Positions 8,823 to 16,063 are shown, counted from the stretch's first letter. The stretch: DNA of 64,000 bases from Desulfosediminicola ganghwensis (GCF_005116675.2 NZ_CP050699.1:5017001-5081000), one strand, 5' to 3'. A program made the numbers and translations. Notes: a model not told the origin generated them from the letters alone.

Positions 8823-9200
8823 TTAGCTGCGGCTAAGTTCCTCGCACTTCTCGAATATCTTGTACTTCGGCATCTCGGGATAGTCTTCCAGCGGGTCGTT
8901 GACACGGACAATCTCATCACCGAGCCGAAGCCGTTCGCACTTAACCGAGTACGCTAGTTTCCACTTGCCATACTCATCCGACCTCGAATAGTCCACTATT
9001 GGACCTTTCACCTCGACCACTTGACCGCGCTTGATTTTATCGGCTCGATAGGCTTGTCGACCGCAGGCCAATACACCGAAAAACATATCGTCAGCTTTGA
9101 CAATCAGGACCACTTCTGCTTCGTCACCGACCGCTTTGTATTTGCTTACGACTGTACCACCGATTTCCAACATGGTTTGATGGATGATTTTTTTGGTCAT
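8823..9200 (-). CDS. Small OB-like protein of the integrated element, unknown function
   Basis: I do not recognise the family. Starting at the ATG at 9200 gives about 125 residues; the frame stays open to 9335, but that upstream part overlaps a repeat and reads poorly. The middle alternates hydrophobic strands (VVLIVKADDMFFGVL, GQVVEVKGPIVD, YGKWKLAYSVKCERLRL), which would suit an OB fold such as a small single-strand DNA-binding protein. It is the last of three co-oriented small genes that begin near 10270, so a role in element replication or control is possible. There is no strong ribosome site. Confidence 0.45.
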   Translation of the reverse strand: MTKKIIHQTMLEIGGTVVSKYKAVGDEAEVVLIVKADDMFFGVLACGRQAYRADKIKRGQVVEVKGPIVDYSRSDEYGKWKLAYSVKCERLRLGDEIVRVNDPLEDYPEMPKYKIFEKCEELSRS

Positions 9201-9243
9201 GAGTCCCATTAATGTGTTGTAGTATGGCTTACATGAAGAGCAC

Positions 9244-9343
9244 GTAGGCTCGCGGGGGTAAGCTGATTTTGCGAATTCTGACGTAAACCATTTACCGACC
9301 TGGGATCGCGCCGTTTTCAAGGTAGGTAGGTTCACGGGGGTAA
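9244..9343. repeat. Two 18-bp direct repeats, 82 bp apart
   Basis: GTAGGCTCGCGGGGGTAA at 9244-9261 and GTAGGTTCACGGGGGTAA at 9326-9343 differ at two positions. They lie just upstream of the OB-like gene and beside the palindrome at 9366-9383. Iterated sites next to putative replication genes could be an origin or operator. Confidence 0.55.
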
Positions 9344-9365
9344 AAAGGGGAAGTCTGCGTGTTAG

Positions 9366-9383
9366 ACACGTGAGTCCACGTGT
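9366..9383. promoter_or_regulatory. Palindrome in the gap between two element genes
   Basis: ACACGTG and CACGTGT flank a 4-base centre (AGTC). It lies between the winged-helix gene and the OB-like gene, next to the direct repeats, and would suit a dimeric regulator or an origin-binding protein. Confidence 0.45.
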
Positions 9384-9412
9384 GACTTGACACGTAATCT
9401 CGCCCCCCTCTT

Positions 9413-9913
9413 CTATTTTGACTTTTTGGTGTAATACTTCCCTGATCCTGGCTGGCAGAAGCCTTTGCTAAAGGCCATCGGGTCCTTTTCAAAGCAGGGG
9501 GGATCGCCCTTTTTCCACGTTCGCCACTCGTTTTCATAGCCGTAGAGGTTCTGGTCTTCCGGCCCGTTCCCCCCTTGGTACTTCAGGCTTATAAACCCTA
9601 CCGCCATGAGCTTTACAAAAGCCTTACGAATCGTGTCGTGATGAGGTGGAGCAGACTTCATCCCATAAAAACTGCCATCGAAAAACTCCTTGATCCCAAT
9701 CACCGGAGCCTTGAACTTGTTTTTGTTGATCGGGTTCCAATAATCCCGCTTTCGGCCTTTAGGAAATTGCCGGAGCGTCAGCAGGTACAAAAGAATTTCC
9801 TTTTCGGTACTGGTCAGGACTCGAAACGCGTCTGAGCGGATCATCTCCGTGGCAATCCAGGTCCCTCTCTGTTTTTTGCTCCACTCAAGGTTTTGTTTAT
9901 TACCTTTTCTCAC
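9413..9913 (-). CDS. Winged-helix-like protein of the integrated element
   Basis: This is a 166-residue protein from a GTG start at 9913 with a GGGGGAG ribosome site. Residues about 20-55 (IATEMIRSDAFRVLTSTEKEILLYLL) and about 95-120 (HDTIRKAFVKLMAVGFISLKY) have the helix-helix-wing pattern of winged-helix DNA-binding domains common in plasmid and phage replication initiators. The C-terminus is basic and aromatic. It follows the Cys-rich gene on the same strand and precedes the repeats at 9244-9383, so it could bind them. I do not recognise a named family, and a simple regulator is equally possible. Confidence 0.55.
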   Translation of the reverse strand: MRKGNKQNLEWSKKQRGTWIATEMIRSDAFRVLTSTEKEILLYLLTLRQFPKGRKRDYWNPINKNKFKAPVIGIKEFFDGSFYGMKSAPPHHDTIRKAFVKLMAVGFISLKYQGGNGPEDQNLYGYENEWRTWKKGDPPCFEKDPMAFSKGFCQPGSGKYYTKKSK

Positions 9914-10036
9914 ACCGTTGCTCCCCCATTGCTATAACCGTCACAACAGGTACTCCATATGGGAAGGGCGTGGAACATCTGCCTTGGGGTCCCAGATTTG
10001 TGCCTGCCGCGCGGTCTACGGCCATGTTTTCAGATA

Positions 10037-10270
10037 TTATTGGAACGGCCTGTGGTCGTACAGGGGACAACCAGGGTCCGTGCAGGTGCGGATGACACCC
10101 CGCCATCCTGGGTCGGGCATTTCATTTTCGGTGCCACCGTGACAGTGGAAGCAGTAAGCGTAGATAGCCGCTTTCCTGCTAGTGGGATTCCGTTTTGCCT
10201 TCTGCATGAGATTGAGTTCATACTCCCGCTTACTCCCCTTTCTTGTCTTTGTGTTATTTTTTGTCTCCAC
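10037..10270 (-). CDS. Small Cys-rich, probable zinc-binding protein
   Basis: This 77-residue protein starts at GTG 10270, decided by AAGGAG four bases upstream. The first 35 residues are basic. Then come CFHC, a Gly-rich turn and CTDPGCPLY, the pattern of a family of short proteins seen in phages and integrative elements, where two CxxC-like pairs probably bind zinc (typical form C-x2-C ... C-x4-C-P-L-Y). The biochemical role of that family is unknown to me. Here it seems to head the minus-strand set of small element genes. Confidence 0.6.
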   Translation of the reverse strand: METKNNTKTRKGSKREYELNLMQKAKRNPTSRKAAIYAYCFHCHGGTENEMPDPGWRGVIRTCTDPGCPLYDHRPFQ

Positions 10271-10655
10271 TTATCTCCTTTTAGGTCTGAAATCATTCGG
10301 AAATCACTTTTTCCGAGGGTTAAATTTTAACGATCCGAAAAATTACGCTACCAGACACACGTTGAAAGGGAATGACGAATCCTACGTACGAATTCACGTT
10401 TTTTTCATTCAGTGCTGAATCGAGAGGGCCGGAAAACACAAATTTTATCTCCCAACTTGGTTGTCTGGCTTTTTTAGCAACCCCCCTGTTTCGCAGCCCA
10501 TAGCCCCAACCCAATGTCAGGCCAGAGCAGCAGACATGATCTGTCAGTTTCTTTTCGTTTGCATTTTCAGAGCAGATGCCCTTCCAGGGGAACAATGAAC
10601 ACCTTGCTACAGACTCTCTAGCCAGTACCTACCAAGATTGGAATTTCATTTGGAC
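10271..10655. other. 385-bp stretch between two element genes, no gene seen
   Basis: One open frame (10320-10595, minus) spans part of it, but it lacks a ribosome site and protein-like composition. The region probably holds the promoter for the Cys-rich gene. Confidence 0.4.
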
Positions 10656-10910
10656 TCATGTCTGCTGCTTCAACACTCGCATTTGCGCTGTGCTGCTCGC
10701 CTTCTTCGCCTCCCGGATCCAAGCGTCCAGGTCCTTCTTGTAATAGTAAATCCGACCAGGTTTGATATAGCGTGGACCAGTTCCGTAACTCCGCTTCATG
10801 GCCAAGGTCTTTTCTTCAAGGCCAAGATAGAGAGCCGCATTTTTAGTGTCCATCCTGCCATCTGGATACATCTTCACAAATGGCGTTTCAATCGTGTGTT
10901 CCTCTTGCAT
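10656..10910 (-). CDS. AlpA/excisionase-like helix-turn-helix regulator
   Basis: This 84-residue protein has a MerR/excisionase-type winged helix at about residues 19-66: GRMDTKNAALYLGLEEKTL for the helix-turn-helix, GTGPRYIKPGRIYYY for the wing and KKDLDAWI for the closing helix. Such proteins control integrase expression or direct excision in P4-like elements. It is transcribed away from the ribbon-helix-helix gene at 11059, and the 148-bp gap between them holds a palindromic operator, so mutual regulation is likely. A TTGACA-like box could not be placed with certainty. The family call is firm; its role as recombination directionality factor is inferred. Confidence 0.75.
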   Translation of the reverse strand: MQEEHTIETPFVKMYPDGRMDTKNAALYLGLEEKTLAMKRSYGTGPRYIKPGRIYYYKKDLDAWIREAKKASSTAQMRVLKQQT

Positions 10911-11007
10911 TTACATACCTCCATAGTTAAAATCGAAAAAATGTAATAACATACAATACACGCAATAATAGTTTTAACTTTACACCTGTATCCTGTCAAC
11001 AAGATAG

Positions 11008-11026
11008 TGTATTGTATTACAATACA
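11008..11026. promoter_or_regulatory. Palindromic operator between divergent regulator genes
   Basis: TGTATTGTA-T-TACAATACA is a perfect 9+1+9 palindrome, 32 bp before the start of the ribbon-helix-helix gene. A partial copy (ACATACAATACA) lies at about 10950-10961. It is a good candidate site for the adjacent ribbon-helix-helix protein or the AlpA-like protein. Confidence 0.65.
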
Positions 11027-11058
11027 GAACTATTCAGAACTTTTCCAAAGAGGGAGAA

Positions 11059-11715
11059 ATGATGGCCAAGAAAAAAGGAGGTGGCAAGCTGTCACGCTCA
11101 GAAGTTGTAACCGTCCGGCTGGATCCGAAGTTGAGATTTGCGGCTGAGCTTGCAGCTCGGAAGCAGCGCCGTACTCTGTCCAGTTTTATAGAATGCGCGA
11201 TCGAACAAGCTGTTGAAAATATGGAATTAAACCAAAGCGATAACGAGAATCACTATCTTGTTGATGCTCTTAAAGACGTTTGGGATGTCGAAGAGGCCGA
11301 CCGTCTGGTGAAACTTGCGGTACATATCCCTGAACTACTGACATTTGACGAAGAACGGACTTGGAAATTGATCAAAGAGCAATCACTTTTTTGGAATACA
11401 GATCGAGATAGCAACTTCGGGGATGCGTTTCACAAGAGGTTGATTGATAATTATTCACGTGAAAACTGGGACACCACCCACAAAATCACCTATGGGGAAG
11501 CTGAGATTGAAGATAATACTACTCAGGAAGATGCCCCAGACCAATCACCAACATTTAAAAACATTGATATTTCTTTACTTAATTTCAAATTATTACGTGA
11601 AAACTGGGACACCGTCCGTAAAATCACCGACGGGGAAGCTGGAATTGAAGATCTTACAACACAGGAAGATGTCTCTGACCAATCACCAGCAATTAGTGAC
11701 GACATCTCACTCTAG
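11059..11715 (+). CDS. Ribbon-helix-helix regulator with duplicated C-terminal segment
   Basis: This is a 218-residue protein; GGGAG precedes ATG 11059. Residues about 15-50 (VVTVRLDPKLRFAAELAARK then TLSSFIECAIEQAV) form a ribbon-helix-helix DNA-binding domain. The C-terminal third contains the same unit twice, 46 codons apart: ENWDTTHKITYGEAEIED then ENWDTVRKITDGEAGIED, each followed by TTQED..DQSP. The DNA repeat starts near 11458 and 11596. The gene stops 11 bp before the integrase and probably shares its transcript, so it may repress both from the palindrome at 11008. The function of the repeated segment is unknown; the duplication looks recent because the DNA copies are still close. Confidence 0.7.
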   Translation: MMAKKKGGGKLSRSEVVTVRLDPKLRFAAELAARKQRRTLSSFIECAIEQAVENMELNQSDNENHYLVDALKDVWDVEEADRLVKLAVHIPELLTFDEERTWKLIKEQSLFWNTDRDSNFGDAFHKRLIDNYSRENWDTTHKITYGEAEIEDNTTQEDAPDQSPTFKNIDISLLNFKLLRENWDTVRKITDGEAGIEDLTTQEDVSDQSPAISDDISL

Positions 11716-11726
11716 GAGGTTGCAAC

Positions 11727-12869
11727 ATGGCCCTCAAATTTGAAAAACTCACCCGTGCCTGTATCCGCAAAACACAACCCGGCAACAAACTTTATGAGCA
11801 CGGCATAACATTTGAGCGGCTGTCCAATGGTGATGGCAGGTATACGGTCAATATCATGGTCGATGGTGTACGGATTCATCGCGTAATAGGAAAGGAGTCT
11901 GAAGGTGTAACCAGAAAGCAAGCAGAGGATTTTATCGAGCAGGCTAGAACAGAGGCCCGGAAAGGGCGGCTAAAACTACCAAAGGGCAGAAAGGTCGTAC
12001 TGGGTCTTCGGGAGGCGGCAAAAAAGTACCTTACTAAACTGGCAAGTGAAGGCGGCAAGGATTTGTATATGAAGAAGTTTCGTTTTGAAGGCCATCTGCA
12101 ACCATTCTTCAAAGACAAGCCCATTGCTAAAATCACCGCATATGATATCGAACGCTATAAGAAGTACCGCCAAGATGAAGGCGCAAAACCAGGAACAATT
12201 AATAGAGAACTCTCGGCCCTTTCCCATCTATACACGATGGCAATAGAGTGGAACTGGATTGCTCACAAGCCGTTTGCCATAAAGAAATTCAAGGAAGACA
12301 GGGGACGGATTGTCTACCTAACTCTAGAGCAAATCGAAAGACTTCTGGAAGCCGCCAAGCAGGATCAGAACGAACACATTCACCCCTTCATTGTCATCGG
12401 CTTAGCAACCTCTATGCGGAAAATGGAAATCCTATCAATCAGGCTGGAACACATCGACGTATCCCGAAGAGTGATTTACATACCTCAGGCCAAAACTGGG
12501 GCCAGAGAACAGCCTATGACAAAAAGGCTAGCCAATCTCCTTAAAGGCCTCATTAAAGCTGCCGCAACTGATCAGGAGTGGCTTTTCCCTTCACTAGCTT
12601 CCCGTACTGGGCACACGGTATCAATAGAAAAACCTTTTCGCCGGGTAGTAAAAAAAGCCGGATTGAATGAAAGAGAGGTTGTCCGGCATACCCTGCGCCA
12701 CACAGCCATTACCCACCTTGTCCAAGCCGGGGTTGACCTGCCTACTGTGCAAAGGATATCAGGCCATAAATCGTTTGACATGGTTGTTAAATACAGCCAC
12801 CAGAACGGCAAACACATCGATTCAGCAATGGACAAGCTGGAAAAACGTTATGAGATATCAAACGCATAA
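11727..12869 (+). CDS. Tyrosine recombinase, integrase of the tRNA-Arg element
   Basis: This is an intact 380-residue integrase with a strong AGGAGG ribosome site. An arm-binding N-terminal domain is followed by a core-binding domain (about 90-180: AAKKYLTKLA, INRELSALSHLYTMAIEW) and the catalytic domain. It has the first Arg in TSMRKMEIL, the HTLRH box at about 321-325, GH at 346-347 and the nucleophile Tyr356 in MVVKYSHQ. It sits about 360 bp from tRNA-Arg, the usual place for an integrase that uses the tRNA 3' end as attB, and the 47-bp repeats fit that. No frameshift is seen, so the element may still be mobile. Likely arm sites are at 3768-3789 and 13160-13181. Confidence 0.93.
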   Translation: MALKFEKLTRACIRKTQPGNKLYEHGITFERLSNGDGRYTVNIMVDGVRIHRVIGKESEGVTRKQAEDFIEQARTEARKGRLKLPKGRKVVLGLREAAKKYLTKLASEGGKDLYMKKFRFEGHLQPFFKDKPIAKITAYDIERYKKYRQDEGAKPGTINRELSALSHLYTMAIEWNWIAHKPFAIKKFKEDRGRIVYLTLEQIERLLEAAKQDQNEHIHPFIVIGLATSMRKMEILSIRLEHIDVSRRVIYIPQAKTGAREQPMTKRLANLLKGLIKAAATDQEWLFPSLASRTGHTVSIEKPFRRVVKKAGLNEREVVRHTLRHTAITHLVQAGVDLPTVQRISGHKSFDMVVKYSHQNGKHIDSAMDKLEKRYEISNA

Positions 12870-12880
12870 GGGGCCATCCT

Positions 12881-13138
12881 ATGAGCGAAAAAGCTATCTC
12901 TGTTTTTTCAGCCAAACAGATTGCTACTGCAAAAGTCAGACGTGATCATGTAGAATTGGAGCTTATCGAAAGTCCAAATATTGAAGGCATTTTGGCATAT
13001 GCCCTCAATGGGAGAGATCCTGCTGATATTTATTTTTTCCACGTAATATCAAACCGATTTGCATTTGGTGCAAGCCGAATTATCGGTATCTCGAAGTCAG
13101 ACGGAAAAGTAGTTTTCGATGATTATGTGGGTGAGTAG
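12881..13138 (+). CDS. Small protein downstream of the integrase, unknown function
   Basis: I do not recognise this 85-residue protein. It starts 11 bp after the integrase stop, at ATG 12881, with only a weak ribosome site. The composition is protein-like, with alternating hydrophobic strands (GILAYALNGRDPADIYFFHVI, ASRIIGISKSDGKVVFDDYV) and no membrane segment. It lies between the integrase and the attachment site, a position where excision factors or small anti-restriction or toxin-antitoxin proteins are found, but no motif supports a choice. Confidence 0.55.
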   Translation: MSEKAISVFSAKQIATAKVRRDHVELELIESPNIEGILAYALNGRDPADIYFFHVISNRFAFGASRIIGISKSDGKVVFDDYVGE

Positions 13139-13159
13139 AAACTTGAACTTCTTGGCACG

Positions 13160-13181
13160 ATTACACAGGAATTACACAGGA
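13160..13181. repeat. Tandem arm-type repeats, right end of element
   Basis: Two exact adjacent copies of ATTACACAGGA lie 45 bp inside the right attachment site. They match 3768-3789 near the left end, in the same orientation, and are candidate arm-type integrase sites. Confidence 0.6.
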
Positions 13182-13186
13182 ACGAC

Positions 13187-13218
13187 AAAAAAGCCTCAGG
13201 TGAGAACCTGTAAGCCTT
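13187..13218 (-). terminator. Terminator downstream of tRNA-Arg
   Basis: On the minus strand an imperfect stem (CAGGT with ACCTG, then CTT/AGG and AAG/CTT around two bulges) is followed by TTTTTT. It begins 10 bp after the CCA end of the tRNA. Confidence 0.55.
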
Positions 13219-13225
13219 TAATATC

Positions 13226-13272
13226 TATGGTGACCCCGGCAGGATTCGAACCTGCGACACCAGGATTAGGAA
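13226..13272. repeat. attR copy inside tRNA-Arg
   Basis: These 47 bp are identical to 3593-3639. The repeat runs from two bases past the tRNA 3' end to the anticodon loop, so insertion leaves a complete tRNA on this side. Confidence 0.92.
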
Positions 13273-13303
13273 TCCTGTGCTCTATCCCCTGAGCTACGGG
13301 GCC
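13228..13303 (-). tRNA. tRNA-Arg(CCU)
   Basis: The 76-nt gene includes an encoded CCA. The acceptor stem pairs GGCCCCG with CGGGGTC (one G-U), the anticodon loop is UUCCUAA giving anticodon CCU for AGG codons, and the T-loop is TTCGAAT. It is the integration target of the adjacent element and keeps both halves intact. Confidence 0.97.
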
Positions 13304-13327
13304 AACATTTGCAATTTTCGGTGAGCA

Positions 13328-13355
13328 ATATTACCCGAGTTTGTGATTTTCGCAA
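13328..13355 (-). promoter_or_regulatory. Promoter of tRNA-Arg
   Basis: On the minus strand TTGCGA (13355-13350) and TAATAT (13333-13328) are separated by 16 bp. The -10 ends 24 bp before the tRNA 5' end. Confidence 0.6.
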
Positions 13356-13532
13356 TATCTTTTCAAGGCTCCGTTCAGTTCCTCAAATACTTTCTCGTCC
13401 AGTACCACGTGACATCGACATGTCAGCCATCTCAGCTCGTTCTATGCAATAGATATCATATTCTAGTTTCGGATGATTGGCAGGGATACATAAGCTCCCG
13501 CAGTTGATGCTGCAAGACCAATAGAAAAGCCT

Positions 13533-14819
13533 CTACTTCACTGTACCATCCTGCAACAGAGTCTCACCATCGTTCAACCCCGAAGCTGGAAATTTATCAC
13601 CGGTAGTGAAACCATGTACCGCACAGTTTCTACCGATGGTTATTCCTGATGGTATAGTTACACGTTTGCCGATAACAGTAATCCCGGTATAGAGATGATC
13701 GGGCGAGGCACAGTTTACAACATCATGACCATCGCCATAGCCAACCACCGCTCTTTCGCTCACTTCCACATATTTGTCGACAATGGCCAGATCCACAACT
13801 CCGTCTTTCCGTACCGTGCAGCCTTCAAAAAGGATGGAGTCCTGTACCATAGCGCCCTTTTCCACCGTCACACCCGGTGCCAGTATCGAGTTAACCACAG
13901 TACCTTCTATCCGGCAGCCTGCTGCTATCATGCTATTATGCAGTTCGGCCTTATAGCCGTATCTTGCCGGAGGCCAGTCATATATCCTGTGGCTGGACTC
14001 TACATTGGTTATGATCCCCCACTGCTCGGGGAGCAGGCCACTGTCCGGGTTCAGGATATCCATATTGGCCTGCCAATATGCCTGGATAGTCCCCACATCC
14101 CGCCAGTAGCCATAGAAGGGATAGGCGAAGACATTATCATTTTCTATGGCCCAGGGCAGCAGGTGCATGCCGAAATCCAACTCATCTTTATTGCGGGCAA
14201 GCGCCTCCAGCAGGTAATTGCGATCAAAGACGTAAATGCCCATGGAAGCGAGATTACTGCGAGGCTTCTCAGGCTTTTCCTCCCAGTCAATGATGCGGTT
14301 TTTATCGTCGATTATACCGGCACCATAGTGGCGAATCTGACTTTTGGGCACAACCATCATGGACACGGTCACATCCGCCTTTTTGGAGCGGTGATATTCG
14401 AGCATTACCTCGAAATCCATATGGTAAATATGATCGCCGGAGAGGATGAGCACCTCTTCTGAGGGGTTGGCTTCGATAAAGTCTATATTTCTGCGCACTG
14501 CGTCTGCTGTTCCTTTATACCAGTCAGAATCCTTTGCCCCGGTGCGCGGCGGCAGTATTTTCACCCCACGGGTTCTGCCGGTGAGATCCCACGCTTCACC
14601 CGCTCCAAGATGATTCATGAGGGAGAGCGGCTTATACTGGGTGAGTACACCAACCTTCTGCAGCCTTGAGTTGGTGACATTGGAGAGGCTGAAATCAATA
14701 ATACGGTAGATGCCGCCGAAAGGCACCGCAGGCTTGGCCCGCTGCTCGACCAGAATATTAAGGCGGCTGCCGACTCCGCCCGCCAGCAGCAAAACCAGAG
14801 CTTGTCTGGTGTTCCTCAT
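13533..14819 (-). CDS. glgC: Glucose-1-phosphate adenylyltransferase
   Basis: It makes ADP-glucose from glucose-1-phosphate and ATP, the committed step of glycogen synthesis. From ATG 14819 the protein has 428 residues. The nucleotide loop LAGGVGSRL, the RAKPAVPFGG substrate motif, the SGDHIYHMD metal-binding Asp and the PFYGYWRDVGT segment are all present, and a left-handed beta-helix fills the C-terminal third. GGGGAGG lies 7 bases before this start; the longer frame to 14858 overlaps the upstream gene and is unlikely. The start overlaps the stop of the upstream paralogue (ATGA), so the two are translationally coupled and may form a mixed oligomer. Confidence 0.92.
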   Translation of the reverse strand: MRNTRQALVLLLAGGVGSRLNILVEQRAKPAVPFGGIYRIIDFSLSNVTNSRLQKVGVLTQYKPLSLMNHLGAGEAWDLTGRTRGVKILPPRTGAKDSDWYKGTADAVRRNIDFIEANPSEEVLILSGDHIYHMDFEVMLEYHRSKKADVTVSMMVVPKSQIRHYGAGIIDDKNRIIDWEEKPEKPRSNLASMGIYVFDRNYLLEALARNKDELDFGMHLLPWAIENDNVFAYPFYGYWRDVGTIQAYWQANMDILNPDSGLLPEQWGIITNVESSHRIYDWPPARYGYKAELHNSMIAAGCRIEGTVVNSILAPGVTVEKGAMVQDSILFEGCTVRKDGVVDLAIVDKYVEVSERAVVGYGDGHDVVNCASPDHLYTGITVIGKRVTIPSGITIGRNCAVHGFTTGDKFPASGLNDGETLLQDGTVK

Positions 14820-16063
14820 CGAAGCACCTCCCCAGCCTTCACCTTCTTTTTCCAGCATGCATCATTCAGCTCAGGCCAGATGGTGGCTCCGTGACCGATT
14901 GTAGTCTGATCGGGTACGTCGTTATTCCATCCAATGACTGTAACCCCGCTGGATTTTCCTCCTGCACCGATCTGTACATGATCACCGTAATAGGTGTTCA
15001 CATCCGCCACCACCTTGGTCAGGGTGCAGTTATGGCCAACCACATTGTTAAAGAACAATACCGAATCTTCTACCAGGGTATTGCGACCTATCTCCACGCC
15101 TGGAAAAAGAACGGAGTTTCGAACCGTGCCTTCTATGCGGCAGCCGTTGTAGATCAGACTGTTAGTTACTGTGCCGTAATCACCGACTATCGTCGGCTGA
15201 AAATCACGGATATCCCGATGATCGAGGTTAGTGCGAAATCCCCAGTTCTCGATATCGATCAAGGGCTTTTCTCCCAACAGATCCATGTTTGACTGCCAGT
15301 ATTCATTAACCGTGCGTGTATACCCCCAATAGCCGCAGAACTTGTAGCCATAGATTTTGTACCCTGCCCGCATCATATATGGAATGATGTCGCGACCAAA
15401 TTCGAACGACCTCTGCCCCTGATTAAATTGGAGCATCTGATACAATACCTGCGGTTTGAAGCAGAACACCGTCAGTGAAGCCCATTCCGCCTGGGAGCTC
15501 TCAGGCTTTTCCCAATACTCCAGCACCCGACCACCCCGGGCCCCATCCTCATCGGAAATTGTCGCAACCCCGAAACGGTGAGCCTCTTCCGGACTGATGT
15601 GAATCAATGCCATTGTCAGGTCTGCATCCCGCTCTTGATGGTAGCGGATCATATGATCGTAATCCATATGATAAATATGATCGCCGGAAAGAATGAGGAT
15701 GTGCTCGGGGTCGTGGAACTGTACGAAGTCGATGTTTTTATGCACCGCGTCGGCGGAACCCCGGTACCAATCCTTATGGGTGGAACCGATGAATGGCGGC
15801 AGAATGGAGATACCGCGGTGACGGCCAAGCATATCCCAGGCTGCGCCTGTGCCGATATGATTGATGAGGGAGTAACTGTGATATTGACTGAGGATGGCAA
15901 CCTGCTCAATTTCTGAGTTCATCAGGTTACTTAACGGGAAGTCTATAACCCTGCCGAACCCACCGAACGGCAGCGCGGATTTCGGCCGACCGTAGGTTAG
16001 GACGTCGAGTTCGTCGACCCTGCCTCCTGCAAGGATCATGGCCAGGGTGGTCGTTTTCAGCAT
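14816..16063 (-). CDS. GlgC-like nucleotidyltransferase with altered nucleotide loop
   Basis: This 415-residue paralogue of the next gene starts at ATG 16063, with GGGAG upstream. It keeps the overall GlgC layout: PFGGFGRVIDFPLSN, LSGDHIYHMDY, FCGYWGYTRT and a C-terminal beta-helix. The start reads LAGGRVDELDVLTYGRPKSAL instead of the usual GGxGxRL...KPAV, so the Arg of the nucleotide loop is Glu and the glycine before it is Val. This type occurs in other bacteria beside a normal GlgC. It may be a regulatory subunit, as GlgD is in Firmicutes, or use another substrate; sequence alone does not decide. It overlaps glgC by 4 bp and follows the hairpin at 16098-16150. Confidence 0.8.
   Translation of the reverse strand: MLKTTTLAMILAGGRVDELDVLTYGRPKSALPFGGFGRVIDFPLSNLMNSEIEQVAILSQYHSYSLINHIGTGAAWDMLGRHRGISILPPFIGSTHKDWYRGSADAVHKNIDFVQFHDPEHILILSGDHIYHMDYDHMIRYHQERDADLTMALIHISPEEAHRFGVATISDEDGARGGRVLEYWEKPESSQAEWASLTVFCFKPQVLYQMLQFNQGQRSFEFGRDIIPYMMRAGYKIYGYKFCGYWGYTRTVNEYWQSNMDLLGEKPLIDIENWGFRTNLDHRDIRDFQPTIVGDYGTVTNSLIYNGCRIEGTVRNSVLFPGVEIGRNTLVEDSVLFFNNVVGHNCTLTKVVADVNTYYGDHVQIGAGGKSSGVTVIGWNNDVPDQTTIGHGATIWPELNDACWKKKVKAGEVLR

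Larger units (their letters stand above)
3593..13272. mobile_element. Integrated element in tRNA-Arg(CCU), about 9.6 kb
   Basis: The boundaries are a 47-bp perfect direct repeat, 3593-3639 and 13226-13272, made of the 3' half of tRNA-Arg. The right copy is part of the complete tRNA. Inside are an intact tyrosine recombinase beside the tRNA, an AlpA-like regulator, a ribbon-helix-helix protein, three small genes that look like replication or control functions, a secreted cargo protein and two ISs, one intact and one decayed. There are no phage structural genes and no conjugation genes, so it is either a satellite-type or mobilisable element or a reduced remnant. The broken integrase and the ATPase/PIN pair lie outside the left repeat and probably belong to a second element in tandem. 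Confidence 0.85.

Noticed and set aside
9244-9343. CRISPR array
   Set aside because: Only two imperfect copies are present, there is no regular repeat-spacer series, and no cas genes occur in the window.
10320-10595. A 91-codon minus-strand frame between element genes
   Set aside because: It has no ribosome site, an unbalanced composition and no motif; treated as non-coding.
13695-14462. A 255-codon plus-strand frame
   Set aside because: It is antisense to glgC and lacks recognisable motifs.
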